Origin: Streptomyces vinaceus
GTDB taxonomy: Bacteria; Actinomycetota; Actinomycetes; Streptomycetales; Streptomycetaceae
DNA length: 64,000 nucleotides
Assembly: GCF_008704935.1 (NCBI RefSeq)
Contig: NZ_CP023692.1
Location: 3,638,001 to 3,702,000, forward strand
Direction of reading: 5' to 3'
The notes under the pieces are model-generated. The model worked only from the letters and a program-made list of their open reading frames with translations. It ran no database searches and was not told where the DNA came from. This document shows, in pieces, positions 1 to 7,704 of this stretch. Within the stretch, counting starts at the first letter, position 1; each line of letters starts with the position of its first letter. The position numbers and the translations under genes were made by a program.

Positions 1-454
1 CGGCGAAGAGGTCGTGCAGGACGAAGGCGAGCCGCTCGGCGGGGGACAGCGTCTCCAGGACGACCAGCAGGGCGATGCCCACGGAGTCGGCGACGAGCAT
101 CTCGCGCTCCGGGTCGACGCCGGAGAGCCCCGTGACGACCGGGTCGGGCAGGCGGACGAATCCGTCCTGGTCGTACAGCGGGTCCTCGCGCCGCGAGGTG
201 CGCGAGCGCAGCATGTCCAGGCACACCCGGCCGACGACGGTGGTCAGCCAGCCGCCCAGGTTCTCCACGGCCGAGACGTCCGAGCGGCTGAGCCTGAGCC
301 ACGCCTCCTGTACGGCGTCCTCGGACTCGCTGAGCGAGCCCAGCATGCGGTAGGCCACGGCCCGCAGGTGGGGGTGGTGCTCTTCGAAGCGCCGGGCCAG
401 GGTCTCCTGCTCGCTCACGTGTCCCGTCCTCGCCTCGTGATCGTCACTGCTCAT
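1..454 (-). CDS. ECF sigma factor, SigJ/ECF41-like (3' end cut by window edge)
   Basis: Only the N-terminal 151 residues are present; the gene runs off the left edge. Sigma region 2 is clear: a stretch reading AVAYRMLGSLSESEDAVQEA is followed by WLRLSR and then the helix GGWLTTVVGRVCLDMLRSR. A linker rich in Asp and Pro follows, then the start of region 4 (ETLSPAERLAFVLHDLF). This pattern, with the RMLG and DAVQEAWLR motifs, is typical of SigJ/ECF41-type extracytoplasmic sigma factors, which often carry a C-terminal SnoaL-like domain; that part cannot be seen. The ATG at 454 has a weak ribosome site; an in-frame GTG at 418 has a better purine-rich leader and could be the true start. It is divergent from the aminotransferase, with a parS site between them. 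Confidence 0.85.
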   Translation of the reverse strand, partial: MSSDDHEARTGHVSEQETLARRFEEHHPHLRAVAYRMLGSLSESEDAVQEAWLRLSRSDVSAVENLGGWLTTVVGRVCLDMLRSRTSRREDPLYDQDGFVRLPDPVVTGLSGVDPEREMLVADSVGIALLVVLETLSPAERLAFVLHDLFA

Positions 455-490
455 GAGGACGCTAACCGGGATACCGCATCGCCGGAGCGG

Positions 491-506
491 TGTTTCACGT
501 GAAACG
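491..506. other. parS site 1 (ParB-binding centromere site)
   Basis: The sequence TGTTTCACGTGAAACG contains the perfect 14-bp palindrome GTTTCACGTGAAAC, which matches the known Streptomyces parS consensus. It lies in the divergent intergenic space between the sigma factor and the aminotransferase. An upstream GTG at 490 would read through it, but the better aminotransferase start is downstream at 535. Confidence 0.9.
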
Positions 507-534
507 TCGTCCGACCCTCCCCGGGGTCCACATC

Positions 535-1908
535 ATGGACAACTACGCTCGGGACATGAACGCAGAAGCCGCCGACGCGCTCGCCGCCGTGAAAGACGCC
601 GACCGGAAGCACGTTTTCCATTCCTGGTCGGCGCAGGAGCTCATCGACCCGCTCGCCGTGGCCGGAGCCGAGGGCTCGTACTTCTGGGACTACCAGGGCA
701 ACCGCTTCCTCGATTTCTCCAGTGCCCTCGTCTTCACGAACATCGGGTACCAGCACCCCAAGGTGACCGCGGCCATCCAGGAGCAGGCGGCCAGGCTCTG
801 CACCGTCGCCCCCGGCTTCGCCGTCGACGTCCGTTCGGAGGCGGCCCGGCTGATCGCCGAACGCACGCCCGGCGACCTCGACAAGATCTTCTTCACCAAC
901 GCGGGCGCCGAGGCCGTCGAGAACGCCGTACGGATGGCGCGCCTGCACACGGGCCGGCCGAAGGTGCTGTCCGCGTACCGCTCGTATCACGGCGCCACCT
1001 CCACCGCGATCAACCTGACCGGCGACGCGCGCCGCTTCGGCAACGACAGCGCGACCGCCGGTGTCGTGCACTTCTGGGGGCCGTTCACGTACCGCTCGCC
1101 GTTCTACGCGGCCACCGAGGCCGAGGAGTGCGAGCGGGCCCTGCGCCACCTTGAGGACACGATCGTCTTCGAGGGCCCGCAGTCCATCGCCGCGATCATC
1201 CTGGAGACGGTCGGCGGGGCACCCGGCGTGCTCGTACACCCCGACGGCTACCTCGCCGGGGTCCGCGAGCTCTGCGACCGCTTCGGCATCGTCTTCATCC
1301 TCGACGAGATCATGGTCGGCTTCGGCCGCACCGGAAAGTGGTTCGCCTCCGAGCACTGGGGGGTCACCCCCGACCTGATCTGCTTCGCCAAGGGTGTGAC
1401 CAGCGGATACGTACCGCTGGGCGGGGTCGCCATCTCCGCCGCCATCGCCGAGACCTTCGCCCGCCGGCCCTACCCGGGCGGGCTGACCTACTCCGGGCAC
1501 GTGCTGGCCTGCGGGGCCGCCGTGGCGACGATCAACGTCATGGAGGAGGAGGGCATCGTCGAGCAGTCCGCCCGCACCGGCGCGGAGCTGCTGGGGCCGG
1601 GCCTGCGCGCCCTCGCCGAGAAGCACCCGTCGGTCGGGGAGGTCCGCGGCCTCGGCACGTTCTGGGCCCTGGAACTCGTACGGGACCCGCGCACGCGCGA
1701 GCCGCTCGTCCCGTACAACGCGGCCGGGGCGGACAACGCGCCGATGGCCGAGTTCGGGGCCGCATGCAAGAAGGGCGGCCTGTGGCCGCTGACCGCGGGC
1801 AACCGCATCCACGTGGCGCCGCCCTGCAACATCGCCCCGCAGGACGTGGCCAAGGGGCTGGCGATCCTCGACGAGGCCCTGTCCGTCGCGGACGCGCACA
1901 TGGCTTGA
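535..1908 (+). CDS. Class III PLP-dependent aminotransferase
   Basis: A 457-residue fold-type I aminotransferase of the class III (ornithine/GABA/taurine-pyruvate) superfamily. Visible hallmarks are the N-terminal FWDYQGNRFLDFSSAL segment, TNAGAEAVENA (cofactor phosphate contact), the SYHGATS turn, FILDEIMVGFGRTGKW with the Asp that holds the pyridine ring, and FAKGVTSGYVPLGG with the Schiff-base Lys. Length is normal for the family. The ATG at 535 is preferred because a longer frame from GTG 490 would translate the parS site. The amino donor cannot be named from sequence; omega-amino acid or taurine/pyruvate-type specificity is likely. It precedes uricase in the same direction, but the 230-bp gap suggests separate promoters. 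Confidence 0.85.
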   Translation: MDNYARDMNAEAADALAAVKDADRKHVFHSWSAQELIDPLAVAGAEGSYFWDYQGNRFLDFSSALVFTNIGYQHPKVTAAIQEQAARLCTVAPGFAVDVRSEAARLIAERTPGDLDKIFFTNAGAEAVENAVRMARLHTGRPKVLSAYRSYHGATSTAINLTGDARRFGNDSATAGVVHFWGPFTYRSPFYAATEAEECERALRHLEDTIVFEGPQSIAAIILETVGGAPGVLVHPDGYLAGVRELCDRFGIVFILDEIMVGFGRTGKWFASEHWGVTPDLICFAKGVTSGYVPLGGVAISAAIAETFARRPYPGGLTYSGHVLACGAAVATINVMEEEGIVEQSARTGAELLGPGLRALAEKHPSVGEVRGLGTFWALELVRDPRTREPLVPYNAAGADNAPMAEFGAACKKGGLWPLTAGNRIHVAPPCNIAPQDVAKGLAILDEALSVADAHMA

Positions 1909-2138
1909 CCTGGACAGATGCACGGTCACCCAATCCGTGGGTGCCTGTCTTGGACGTTCCGCGCCATTCCGAACACCACGTGAACGTGCTGGAATCCGAG
2001 AGAGCACCTACGGACCGGGATGCACGTCAGTCCCGGGGCGGTCCTCCGTGACCGAACGGCGGGGAGCGGGCCGACCGCTGGACGCCGGGCGTACGGGATC
2101 CAGTCGGTCGGACTCCGTGTACCCGAAGGAATACAGCC

Positions 2139-3056
2139 ATGAGCAAGCACGTCCTCGCGCAGAACCAGTACGGCAAGGCCGAGAACCGCATCGTGAAGGT
2201 CACCCGCAAGGGCTCCGACGGTTCGTGGCACGAGATCCGCGACCTCAACGTGTCGGTGGCGCTGCGCGGCGAGTTCCGCGACGTCCACCTGACCGGCGAC
2301 AACGCCAACTGCCTGCCCACCGACACCACCAAGAACACGGTGTACGCCTTCGGCAAGGAGCACGGCATCGCCTCCCCCGAGGCCTTCGGCATCCTGCTCG
2401 CCAAGCACTTCGTCTCCTCCCAGTCGCCGATCCGCGAGGCGCAGATCCGGATCGAGGAGTACGCGTGGGAGCGGATCCCGGTCCCGACGCGCAAGGAGCA
2501 GCACTCCTTCGTCCGCAAGGGCCAGGAGGTGCGCACGGCGCAAATCACGTACAGCGAGACGACCGGCCTCCAGGTCATCTCGGGTCTGAAGGACCTGACC
2601 GTGATGAACTCGACGAACTCCGAGTTCCACGGCTACATCAAGGACAAGTACACGACGCTCAAGGAGGCGTACGACCGCATCCTGGCGACCAAGGTCACCG
2701 CGCGCTGGGCGCACTCGGCGCTGGCCGCCGACGACGCCGCGTTCGACTGGGACCAGTCGTACAAGAAGGTCCGCAAGAACATGCTGGAGGCCTTCGCCGA
2801 GACTTACTCGTACTCGCTCCAGCAGACCCTGAACCAGATGGCCGAGCGGGTGCTCGACAACTGCCCGCGGGTCAACGAGGTGCGCCTGAACCTCCCCAAC
2901 AAGCACCACTTCCTGGTGGACCTGGAGCCCTTCGGCCTCAAGAACGACAACGAGGTCTACTTCGCGGCGGACCGGATGTACGGCCTGATCGAGGGCACCA
3001 TCCACCGCGACGGGGTGCAGCCGGTGATCGCGACGAGCGACTGGATCGTCGCGTAG
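2139..3056 (+). CDS. Urate oxidase (uricase)
   Basis: A 305-residue cofactor-free urate oxidase, which oxidises urate to 5-hydroxyisourate in purine breakdown. Family motifs visible are the TDTTKNTVYAFGK block with the active-site Thr and Lys, TNSEFHGYIKDKYTTL, the C-terminal RVNEVRLNLPNKHHFLVDL strand, and FGLKNDNEVYFAADRMYGLIEG. Length matches full uricases (about 300 residues). The ATG follows a good ribosome site (GAAGGAAT). The 230-bp upstream gap contains short inverted elements (ACGTTC at 1954, GAACGT at 1982) that could serve a urate-responsive repressor; this is weak. An IS element sits four bases after the stop codon, so the reading frame is intact. Confidence 0.95.
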   Translation: MSKHVLAQNQYGKAENRIVKVTRKGSDGSWHEIRDLNVSVALRGEFRDVHLTGDNANCLPTDTTKNTVYAFGKEHGIASPEAFGILLAKHFVSSQSPIREAQIRIEEYAWERIPVPTRKEQHSFVRKGQEVRTAQITYSETTGLQVISGLKDLTVMNSTNSEFHGYIKDKYTTLKEAYDRILATKVTARWAHSALAADDAAFDWDQSYKKVRKNMLEAFAETYSYSLQQTLNQMAERVLDNCPRVNEVRLNLPNKHHFLVDLEPFGLKNDNEVYFAADRMYGLIEGTIHRDGVQPVIATSDWIVA

Positions 3057-3078
3057 CGGCTAGGCCGTTTCCTTCGGA

Positions 3079-3923
3079 TCACCTCGCTGACCAGATGAAG
3101 ATGGCGGCGATGTGGAGTCCGGCGAGGTAGATGGTGGCCGTCTTGTCGTAGCGAGTGGCCAGACCGCGCCACTGCTTGAGCTTGTTGATGCAGCGTTCGA
3201 CGGTGTTCCGCTGTTTGTAGGCCTCGCGGTCGAAGGCCGGTGGGCGGCCGCCGAGCCGGCCGAGCCGCTTGCGGTTGGCGGCCTGGTCGGCGGGCTGCGG
3301 CATCACCGCCCGGATTCCTCGGCGCCGCAGATGACGGCGGATAGCCCGGGACGAGTAGGCCTTGTCCGCCAGGACCACGTCCGGGGTGATTCTGGGACGG
3401 CCGACCGGCCGGGGCACCCTTAAGCAGGCCATCACCTGCACGAATGCGGGCGCATCGGCGGCCTGGCCTGGCGTGAGGACGAACGCGAGTGGCCTGCAGC
3501 GGCTGTCGGCGGCGAGGTGGATCTTCGTGGTCAGTCCGCCGCGAGAGCGTCCGAGGGCGTGGTCGGACGGCTCGCCGGCCGGGGCCCCTTTTGCCGGGCC
3601 CCGGCGGCGTGCTGGTGGGCACGGACGATCGTGGAGTCGACGGCGACGACCCAGTCGAGGTCGCCTTCGGCGTCGGCCTGGGCGAGCAGGGCGGTGAACG
3701 CCTTCGCCCAAGTGCCGTCCGCGGCCCATTTCCGCAGGCGGTTGTGGGCGCCCTTCCACGACCCGAAGTGCTCGGGCAGGTCCATCCACGGCGTCCCGGT
3801 GCGGTACTTGAACGCGATCGCGTCGATCACCTGCCGGTGATCCCGCCACCGCCCACCCCGCCGAGGTGTCCGGTCCGGCAGCAGCGGCTCGATGCGTGCC
3901 CACTGGGCGTCAGTCAACGACAC
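3079..3923 (-). CDS. IS5-type DDE transposase, two frames joined by -1 frameshift
   Basis: Two overlapping frames make up the transposase. OrfA (3531-3923) starts at GTG with SLTDAQWARIEPLLPDR and carries the first catalytic Asp region (VVAVDSTIVRAH). OrfB (to 3079) continues with GLTTKIHLAADS, the second Asp (DVVLADKAYSS) and the catalytic Glu (RNTVERCINKLKQWRGLATRYDK). The frames join at a run AAAAGGGG on the minus strand (3585-3592). A -1 slip from AAG-GGG there gives the family sequence GARQKGAPAGEPSDH, for about 281 residues in total. This is standard programmed frameshifting for the group and not damage. The protein would cut and join DNA at the terminal repeats. Confidence 0.85.
3585..3592 (-). 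other. Slippery sequence for transposase -1 frameshift
   Basis: On the minus strand the run AAAAGGGG sits where orfA reads CAA AAG GGG. Slipping back one base keeps Lys and Gly pairing and enters orfB in the frame that restores the transposase core. Confidence 0.7.
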
Positions 3924-3960
3924 ACATCAACCAACGATCCGATGATCGGAAAGAAACGGC

Positions 3961-4425
3961 CTAGCGGTCGAGCGGCTGCTCCAGCGGCTGTCCGAGCTGG
4001 AGGTTCCACCGGCCGAGCCGGCCGGTGAGGGTGGTCACCGTGTCCGGGCGTACGTCGAGCCGCCAGAACGCGGCGGCCGGCAGTTCCAGCGCGTGCACCA
4101 CGCCCGCCCGTACGACGGCCTGGTCGACCTCGGCGCGATGCGTGCCGGGGGGCAGGCCGGCCAGTGCCGCTCCGACGCGGGCGGTCAGCGCGGTGACGGA
4201 CTCCCCGCCGGGCGGCGCGTAGTCGGGGTCGCTCAGCCATCGCCGTACGGCGGCCGGATCCTCGGCGGAGACCTCGTCCAGGGTCCGGCCCGCCCACTGC
4301 CCCGTGTCCGGGCCGCGCAGGCCCTCGTGGCCGGGGCAGGGGGCGCCGTGGCCGAAACGGATCTGCCGTGAGGCGGCGTCGAACGGGCGTGTGACGAACT
4401 GAACTCGTACCACGGCACTCTTCAT
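3961..4425 (-). CDS. Histidine-phosphatase-like protein, catalytic residues apparently lost
   Basis: A 154-residue protein that aligns by eye with the phosphoglycerate mutase/CobC histidine phosphatase fold (GPDTGQWAGRTLDEV, PPGGESVTALTARVGAAL, ELPAAAFWRLDVRPDTVTTL). The usual RHG catalytic motif after the first strand reads VTRPFD here, and the second catalytic His region reads VVRAGVVHAL where THAGV is expected. It may therefore be non-catalytic. The ATG at 4425 is the best start; longer frames have no support. It is divergent from the B12 riboswitch-cbtBA unit, which may hint at an ancestral link to CobC (alpha-ribazole phosphatase). The stop codon lies in the CTAG copy next to the IS. Confidence 0.65.
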   Translation of the reverse strand: MKSAVVRVQFVTRPFDAASRQIRFGHGAPCPGHEGLRGPDTGQWAGRTLDEVSAEDPAAVRRWLSDPDYAPPGGESVTALTARVGAALAGLPPGTHRAEVDQAVVRAGVVHALELPAAAFWRLDVRPDTVTTLTGRLGRWNLQLGQPLEQPLDR

Positions 4426-4469
4426 AAGGGGAGCGTAAACGCGGTACGGTCTCGGACGACAACCTAAAA

Positions 4470-4600
4470 AAGACGACGGTATGACGGAAGTACCGGTGAA
4501 AATCCGGCACGGTCGCGCCACTGTGAATCCTCCCGGAGGGGGAGGGAAAGTCAGACCCGCCATGTCGTCGCGAGCACCACTGACCGGGACGCGTGTTCCC
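4470..4600 (+). promoter_or_regulatory. Cobalamin (B12) riboswitch upstream of cbtB
   Basis: The leader carries the conserved blocks of a cobalamin riboswitch in order: ACCGGTGAAAATCCGGCACGG, then CGCGCCACTGTGAA, a G-rich stem, and GGGAAAGTCAGACCCGCC, which corresponds to the B12 box. It ends about 20 bases before the ribosome site and ATG of cbtB. B12 binding would shut down expression of the cobalt importer. The exact 5' boundary is approximate. Confidence 0.85.
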
Positions 4601-4615
4601 TCTGGAGGTACTGCC

Positions 4616-4828
4616 ATGGCTCACTCCGCCGTGCCCACGACGGCCCCTGCCGTCGCCCCGATCTCGCTTTCCGCGCTGGCCCCCTGGGCCGTGTTCGTCG
4701 GCGTCCTCATGCTGGTCCTGCTCTACCTCGTCGGTGCCGAGCAGGGCGCCACGGCGCTCTTCGAGGGCGACACCGTCCACGAGTGGATGCACGACGGCCG
4801 CCACCTCCTCGGCTTCCCCTGCCACTGA
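4616..4828 (+). CDS. cbtB: Cobalt transporter subunit CbtB
   Basis: A 70-residue protein with one membrane segment (about residues 20-42, LAPWAVFVGVLMLVLLYLVG) and a His-rich C-terminus (HEWMHDGRHLLGFPCH), the metal-binding signature of CbtB. The ATG at 4616 follows CTGGAGG and is the first good start after the riboswitch. It lies 30 bp before cbtA and the two should form the B12-regulated cobalt uptake unit in the cytoplasmic membrane. Confidence 0.85.
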   Translation: MAHSAVPTTAPAVAPISLSALAPWAVFVGVLMLVLLYLVGAEQGATALFEGDTVHEWMHDGRHLLGFPCH

Positions 4829-4858
4829 TCTCCACCTCAGCGAGGGAAGTACCGAACC

Positions 4859-5614
4859 ATGAACCCCATTTCACCCCGCGTCCTGCTGGTCCGGGGCATG
4901 CTGGCCGGTCTGCTCGCCGGCCTGGCAGCCTTCCTCGTCGCGTACGTCCTCGGTGAGTCCAAGGTCGACGCGGCCATCGCCATCGAGGAAGCGGGCCACG
5001 CCGCCCACGACCACGGCGAGGAAGCGGCCCCGGTCAGCCGGGCCCTCCAGGCCACGGCCGGCCTCGGCACCGGCACGCTGCTGTACGGGATCGCGCTCGG
5101 CGGCATCGCCGCGCTCGTCTTCTGCTACGCGCTGGGCCGCATCGGCCGCTTCGGCCCCCGGGTTACGGCGCTGCTGGTCTCGGGCGGCCTGTTCGTCGCC
5201 CTCAACCTGGTGCCGTTCCTCAAGTACCCCTCCAACCCGCCGGCCGTCGGAGACCCCGACACCGTCGTCCGGAGGACCACCCTCTACGTCCTGATGATCG
5301 CGCTGAGCGTGCTGCTGTCGGCGGCCGCGCTCATCCTGGGCCGGCGCCTGGCGCCCAAGCTGGGGAACTGGAACGCGTCGATCGTCGCCTCGGTCGCCTT
5401 CGTCGCCGCGGTAGCCGTCGCCTACGCGTCGCTGCCCGGCATCAACGAGGTCCCGGCGGACTTCCCGGCCGCCCTGATCTGGCAGTTCCGCCTCGCCACC
5501 CTGGCCATCCAGGCGGCGATGTGGACGACCTTCGGCCTGGCCTTCGGCGTCCTCGCCGAACGCGCCCTCACCCCGGCCGCCGCTCCCCGTGCGGCGGTGC
5601 AGCCCGCGAGCTGA
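4859..5614 (+). CDS. cbtA: Cobalt transporter CbtA
   Basis: A 251-residue integral membrane protein with about six hydrophobic segments, starting at once (residues 8-30) after a short N-terminus. A polar loop holds GHAAHDHGEEA, a likely metal-binding His cluster. A central loop reads NLVPFLKYPSNPPAVGDPDT, which is characteristic of CbtA. It is the second gene of the riboswitch-controlled operon and is followed by a strong hairpin at 5633. Together with CbtB it is predicted to import cobalt for cobalamin synthesis. Confidence 0.85.
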   Translation: MNPISPRVLLVRGMLAGLLAGLAAFLVAYVLGESKVDAAIAIEEAGHAAHDHGEEAAPVSRALQATAGLGTGTLLYGIALGGIAALVFCYALGRIGRFGPRVTALLVSGGLFVALNLVPFLKYPSNPPAVGDPDTVVRRTTLYVLMIALSVLLSAAALILGRRLAPKLGNWNASIVASVAFVAAVAVAYASLPGINEVPADFPAALIWQFRLATLAIQAAMWTTFGLAFGVLAERALTPAAAPRAAVQPAS

Positions 5615-5632
5615 TCCCGCGAACGGCAACCC

Positions 5633-5665
5633 GAGGCCCTGACCGCCCCTGGCGGTCAGGGCCTC
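5633..5665 (+). terminator. Hairpin terminator after cbtBA
   Basis: Perfect 15-bp arms (GAGGCCCTGACCGCC and its complement) enclose a 3-base loop 18 bases after the cbtA stop. There is no clear T-run, as is common in streptomycetes. Confidence 0.75.
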
Positions 5666-5775
5666 GTTCCGTCTGGGGGCCACCCGTTCGGTCGTATCTT
5701 GCGCAATCCTCACAACGGCGGTGGCTCACCCGTCGCCAGCTGGGAAGACGTCCGGAGCGAGGTGGCGACACGCCT

Positions 5776-5806
5776 GTGACGCGGCGTCACTCTCCGGCGT
5801 TATAAG
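5776..5806 (+). promoter_or_regulatory. Probable promoter with palindromic operator at the -35 region
   Basis: A perfect palindrome GTGACGC-G-GCGTCAC (5776-5790) is followed by a TATAAG -10-like hexamer at 5801-5806. The palindrome covers the expected -35 position, so a repressor could bind there. It lies 85 bp before the sortase-like gene. Confidence 0.5.
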
Positions 5807-5890
5807 CGGTACTGACGGGCACGGAGGGGGTCCACTGCTCTCAGGAGACCCGGCCGCCGGAGCCGGGGGATCGGACCAGGAGGGAATTCC

Positions 5891-6472
5891 ATGCCCCGCG
5901 CCAAGTGGGTGGCCGTCGTGCTGACAGTGGCTCTGCTGGGCGCCGGGATAGGGATGTTGATGAATACCGAGGGCGCCCGGCCCACGGCGGCCACCGCCGC
6001 CGACGCCCTGCCCTCCCGGGCACTCGGCCTGTCCGGCCACCGCCGGCTGGTCGAGCAGCTGGAGCACGCCGGGCAGCACGCGCCGGGCAAGGGGTCCCGG
6101 CCGGCGCGGGCCGCCTCCATCACGCCGCTGCGGTTCTCACGGCCCCTGCGGCTGCACATCCCGAGCCTGGGCGTCGACCTGCCGTTGGGCAGGGACGCGG
6201 AGGAGGCCGCCTGGGACCACGACAGTCCGGCCCCGGGGTCACCCGGCACCGCCGTGGTCACCGCCGCCGATCTGCGCCTCGCCGAGCTGCGGCGCGGGCT
6301 GACGATCGAGATCGCGCGGGCGGACCGCCGTACCGCCGTGTTCACCGTCGACCGGGTCTCGCCCGGCGGGATCACCGGTCGCGGACAGCGGCCGGGACGC
6401 GCCCAACTCCGGCTGGTCAGCGGTGAGACCACCGTCCTGGCCAGGCTGACGGGCCAGCACCGCACCGGCTGA
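5891..6472 (+). CDS. Sortase-fold secreted protein lacking the catalytic His and Cys
   Basis: A 193-residue protein with an N-terminal membrane anchor (about residues 6-25). Its body matches the class E/F sortase pattern (PLRLHIPSLGVDLPLG, SPAPGSPGTAVVTA, FTVDRVSPGG). In true sortases the His follows the VVTAH position; here the sequence is VVTAADLR. The Cys of the TC motif is replaced in LRLVSGETTVL. It contains no Cys, so it cannot be a transpeptidase of the usual kind. The start is well supported by AGGAGGG. It could be a scaffold or a decayed housekeeping-independent sortase. Confidence 0.7.
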   Translation: MPRAKWVAVVLTVALLGAGIGMLMNTEGARPTAATAADALPSRALGLSGHRRLVEQLEHAGQHAPGKGSRPARAASITPLRFSRPLRLHIPSLGVDLPLGRDAEEAAWDHDSPAPGSPGTAVVTAADLRLAELRRGLTIEIARADRRTAVFTVDRVSPGGITGRGQRPGRAQLRLVSGETTVLARLTGQHRTG

Positions 6473-6619
6473 GCGGACTGGCCGCGCGCCCGGGCCACTG
6501 GCTGATCCGGCGGGGCGCACCGGCTTCCTGTCAGCCGTGGGGGGTGTCTTCGTCCCCCGGTCGGGGGCTTCTGGGGCCCGGTCGGGGAGTTGTCCGGCGT
6601 GTCGGGGCAGACCCCTCGC

Positions 6620-6994
6620 ATGAGCGGGACGCGGTACGCACGCACGTCACTGGCCAGGGCCCTTTCGGCGGCCTGCGTCGTGCTGCTGTGCCTGTTCGCG
6701 TCCGGTCCCGCCGTCACGACAGCCGCGGCGGCGGCCTCGGCCGTCGAACGCGCCGCATCCGGGGTGCCGGGCGATCCGGGCGCCCCTGCCGAGGGGGAGG
6801 CCGATCCGGCCGCGGATCCCGAAGTACGGGTCGCCGTACGGCTCTCCGTGCGCGGGCTGCCGGGAGTGCGGCAGCTGCCACGGCCGGTGTTTCACGTGAA
6901 ACCTGCCGAACAGGCCGTCCTCACCCGCGCCCACGGGGCGCAAGGCCCGGTGCTGTCCGCGTGGACGGAGCGGAGTGTGGTCCTGCGCTGCTGA
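6620..6994 (+). CDS. Small secreted protein of unknown function, contains parS in frame
   Basis: I do not recognise this 124-residue protein. The N-terminus (ARTSLARALSAACVVLLCLF then SGPAVTTAAAA) looks like a Sec signal peptide, followed by an acidic Pro/Gly region and a short basic C-terminal part. The parS palindrome at 6888-6903 is translated as VFHVKP. The C-terminus ends with a single Cys. The ATG at 6620 is preferred over an upstream start because it directly leads the signal peptide. GC-rich third positions support coding, but function is unknown. Confidence 0.55.
   Translation: MSGTRYARTSLARALSAACVVLLCLFASGPAVTTAAAAASAVERAASGVPGDPGAPAEGEADPAADPEVRVAVRLSVRGLPGVRQLPRPVFHVKPAEQAVLTRAHGAQGPVLSAWTERSVVLRC
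6888..6903. other. parS site 2, inside a coding sequence
   Basis: TGTTTCACGTGAAACC contains the perfect 14-bp palindrome of the streptomycete parS consensus, 6.4 kb from site 1. It is embedded in frame in the small secreted-protein gene. Confidence 0.9.
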
Positions 6995-7049
6995 GCGTGC
7001 CCGAGCAGCGCACACGCCCACACACCCCCGCACACCGTGAGGTTCCGCC

Positions 7050-7226
7050 ATGCCCATCGACCCGTACACCGCCCTGAACGCCATGCTCCGCGCCGAGGTC
7101 ACCCGCTACACCCCGACGGCCCCGAAGCCCCCGAGCCGTGGGACCGACGGCGAGGACTCCCCCGGCGCATCCGTGGCGGCCGCGGCCGCCCCCGCCGCCG
7201 ACTCCGAGTCCTCGCCGGAGGTCTGA
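7050..7226 (+). CDS. Small 58-residue protein, function unknown
   Basis: A short frame starting MPIDPYTALNAMLRAEVTRY, then a Pro-rich stretch and an Ala/Ser/Glu-rich tail ending in SSPEV. The leader GTGAGGTTCCGCC provides a modest ribosome site. It lies 55 bp after the previous gene and just before a strong hairpin, which supports it being the last gene of a small unit. No domain is recognised. Confidence 0.55.
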   Translation: MPIDPYTALNAMLRAEVTRYTPTAPKPPSRGTDGEDSPGASVAAAAAPAADSESSPEV

Positions 7227-7245
7227 GCCCGGCCCCGGGATACGA

Positions 7246-7279
7246 GCAGGCGCCGGTCCTCGTGCGGACCGGCGCCTGC
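7246..7279. terminator. Bidirectional hairpin terminator
   Basis: Perfect 14-bp arms (GCAGGCGCCGGTCC and complement) with a 6-base loop lie between convergent genes (small + gene ending 7226, membrane gene ending 7300 on -). Confidence 0.75.
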
Positions 7280-7299
7280 CACGGCTTCTTGGCTTCTGG

Positions 7300-7704
7300 T
7301 CAGGGCTCGCGCATGTGGTACCGGTAGAACGCCGTCACGCCGACGCCGATGCCGACGATGAAGCCGACCCAGCACGAGCGGAGGATCGAGTGGTCGGCCA
7401 GGCTGTACAGGTAGCCCACGGCGATACCGCCGAACGCGCCGTACGCCGCGGCGTGCAGCTCCTGCATCAGCCGCGGGCCCACGCGGGCGAGGGTGTACAT
7501 GATGGCGGCGAAGATCGCGCCGCACAGGATCCCGTAGAAGACGTTGCCCGCGTCGACGGGGCCCGTCTGGCGCTGCATGAAGGCCGCCCAGACGCCGTAG
7601 ACCAGTCCGAGGAGCAGTGCCCGCACCAGCGGACCCTTGCTCACGTGCTCGGTGCCGGTCGCCTGAAGGTGCCGCCCCGGGGCGGTGGGTGCCGCATGTG
7701 CCAT
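7300..7704 (-). CDS. Small integral membrane protein, function unknown
   Basis: A 134-residue protein with a short cytoplasmic N-terminus followed by about four hydrophobic segments (ALLLGLVYGVWAAFM, NVFYGILCGAIFAAIMYTL, AAAYGAFGGIAVGYLYSL, CWVGFIVGIGVGVTAFY). Small residues are frequent in the helices. The ATG at 7704 is chosen because AGAGGAG lies seven bases upstream. It is divergent from the next membrane protein. No family is recognised with confidence. Confidence 0.7.
   Translation of the reverse strand: MAHAAPTAPGRHLQATGTEHVSKGPLVRALLLGLVYGVWAAFMQRQTGPVDAGNVFYGILCGAIFAAIMYTLARVGPRLMQELHAAAYGAFGGIAVGYLYSLADHSILRSCWVGFIVGIGVGVTAFYRYHMREP

Larger units (their letters stand above)
3064..3960 (-). 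mobile_element. Complete IS5-family insertion sequence, 897 bp, CTAG target duplication
   Basis: The terminal inverted repeats start GCCGTTTC at both ends and match at 17 of the first 20 positions. A CTAG duplication flanks the element at 3060-3063 and 3961-3964, which is the typical YTAR-type target of IS5-family (IS427-like) elements. It inserted between the 3' ends of the convergent uricase and histidine-phosphatase genes, and its right-hand CTAG supplies the TAG stop of the latter. The transposase frames look intact, so the copy may be active or recent. Confidence 0.9.

Noticed and set aside
490..534. Upstream GTG start for the aminotransferase
   Set aside because: It would translate the parS palindrome; the ATG at 535 matches the family N-terminus better.
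1975..1990. CACGTG-containing sequence near uricase as another parS
   Set aside because: Only the central hexamer agrees; the flanking GTTT/AAAC parts are missing.
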